This document shows, one piece after another, positions 5,832-6,312 of a stretch of 6,312 nucleotides of DNA. The stretch comes from Spirochaetales bacterium (lineage in GTDB: Bacteria > Spirochaetota > Spirochaetia > DSM-16054 > Sediminispirochaetaceae): positions 1 through 6,312 of the forward strand of contig JAASTM010000154.1 of assembly GCA_021767325.1 (NCBI GenBank), read 5' to 3'. Below the pieces are notes generated by a model. That model was not told where the DNA came from. It searched no databases and was given only the letters and a program-made list of their open reading frames with translations. The position numbers and the translations under genes were made by a program. How positions within the stretch are numbered: the stretch's first letter is position 1; every line of letters begins with the position of its first letter.

Positions 5832-6312
5832 TGTATAGCCAGCTCCAGTTCCTCTTTTTCTGTGACTATATTTTCCCACTGTTCGGAAATTCTGCTCTGT
5901 GAGGCCTCGTTTTCTTCCATTTTTCTCTGCAGCTGTCTGACTTTTTCGCCATCAGAGTATACTTCGGGCTTGGCCATGTCGGCCTGTATGCGGCGGTGTT
6001 CGTTCTCCAGCTCTTCAAGATATTTCAGAAGTTTTTCTTCCTCCGACTCCAATTTCCTCAGACGGTTTTTCTGCTGCTTGAGCTGGGTGTACCGCTCTTT
6101 ATTGTTACCGCCGTTGTTCTCGGGGGCGGAGCCTTCCACCAATCCCTGCGACTTCTCCAGCTGTGCCGGCTTTGCCGACTGTGAGCCGTTGTGCTCCCCA
6201 TCCGGAGCAGCTTCCTTTTCAAGGCGGTAGAGATAATACTGATAATCCCCCGGAAAATTGCGGGCTCCGTTCGCGCTGAGTTCGAGCACCCGTGTGGCCA
6301 GTTGTTCGATAA
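5828..6312 (-). CDS. ABC-F family ATPase, C-terminal part (5' end outside window)
   Basis: Only the last 160 residues are present; the reading frame is open through the right-hand edge, so both ATP-binding cassettes lie outside. The visible start, IEQLATRVLEL, followed by NFPGDYQYYLYR (18-29), matches the end of the second ABC domain in ABC-F proteins, where a His-switch/D-loop region is followed by an Asn/Gly-Tyr-x-x-Tyr stretch. Residues 34-70 are a low-complexity linker rich in Gly, Asn, Ser and Glu. Residues about 71-157 form a charged coiled coil broken at PEVYSDGEKV (115-124), with the typical Trp145 near the end. This layout is that of the Uup/EF-3-like C-terminal domain. ABC-F proteins act on the ribosomal E site or on nucleic acid rather than in transport; which subgroup this is cannot be decided from the tail. 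A GTG at visible residue 8 is internal, not a start. Confidence 0.88.
   Translation of the reverse strand, partial: IEQLATRVLELSANGARNFPGDYQYYLYRLEKEAAPDGEHNGSQSAKPAQLEKSQGLVEGSAPENNGGNNKERYTQLKQQKNRLRKLESEEEKLLKYLEELENEHRRIQADMAKPEVYSDGEKVRQLQRKMEENEASQSRISEQWENIVTEKEELELAIQ

Noticed and set aside
5832..5879. Longer N-terminus for the small membrane protein (16 extra codons)
   Set aside because: It would overlap the ABC-F gene by about 50 bases; the ATGA junction start is more economical and still leaves a normal basic N-terminus.

Overview
The window is a compact stretch of bacterial housekeeping genes, all read from the minus strand, with roughly even base composition by eye. Transcription runs from the right-hand end to the left. 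The order on the minus strand is: C-terminal part of an ABC-F type ATPase, a small two-helix membrane protein, maf, then rpsB, tsf, frr, uppS, cdsA and the first two thirds of dxr. The order rpsB-tsf-frr-uppS-cdsA-dxr with no pyrH between tsf and frr is what I know from spirochaetes such as Treponema and Borrelia. The S2 protein with a long acidic tail and the CdsA/Maf motif variants also fit a member of the Spirochaetales, probably free-living. This assignment is an inference from gene order and protein features, not from a database search.

Right part (about 4999-6312): the ABC-F gene, the small membrane protein gene and maf are packed tightly. The first junction is an ATGA overlap and the second a TAATG overlap, so the three are probably translated in a coupled way. 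Middle part (about 2893-4998): a 105-base gap precedes rpsB. It holds a plausible -10 element and a long imperfect hairpin ahead of a strong ribosome binding site and a TTG start. rpsB and tsf follow each other 25 bases apart, and tsf ends at a clear rho-independent terminator. Two more hairpins lie between that terminator and frr. Left part (1-2892): frr, uppS, cdsA and dxr are almost gapless (1-base overlap, 4-base overlap, 8-base gap), so they form one translation-coupled unit.

Functionally, rpsB, tsf and frr serve translation (30S subunit, EF-Tu recycling, ribosome recycling). uppS makes the C55 lipid carrier for cell wall synthesis. cdsA makes CDP-diacylglycerol for phospholipids. dxr starts the committed MEP route to the isoprenoid precursors that UppS consumes. 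Maf is a nucleotide pyrophosphatase, and the ABC-F protein probably acts on ribosomes.

I found no mobile element, CRISPR array, tRNA, rRNA or horizontally acquired cassette, and no convincing plus-strand gene. The points most worth a second look are the structured rpsB leader, the chain of three hairpins between tsf and frr, the 93-residue acidic tail of S2, and the unrecognised small membrane protein.
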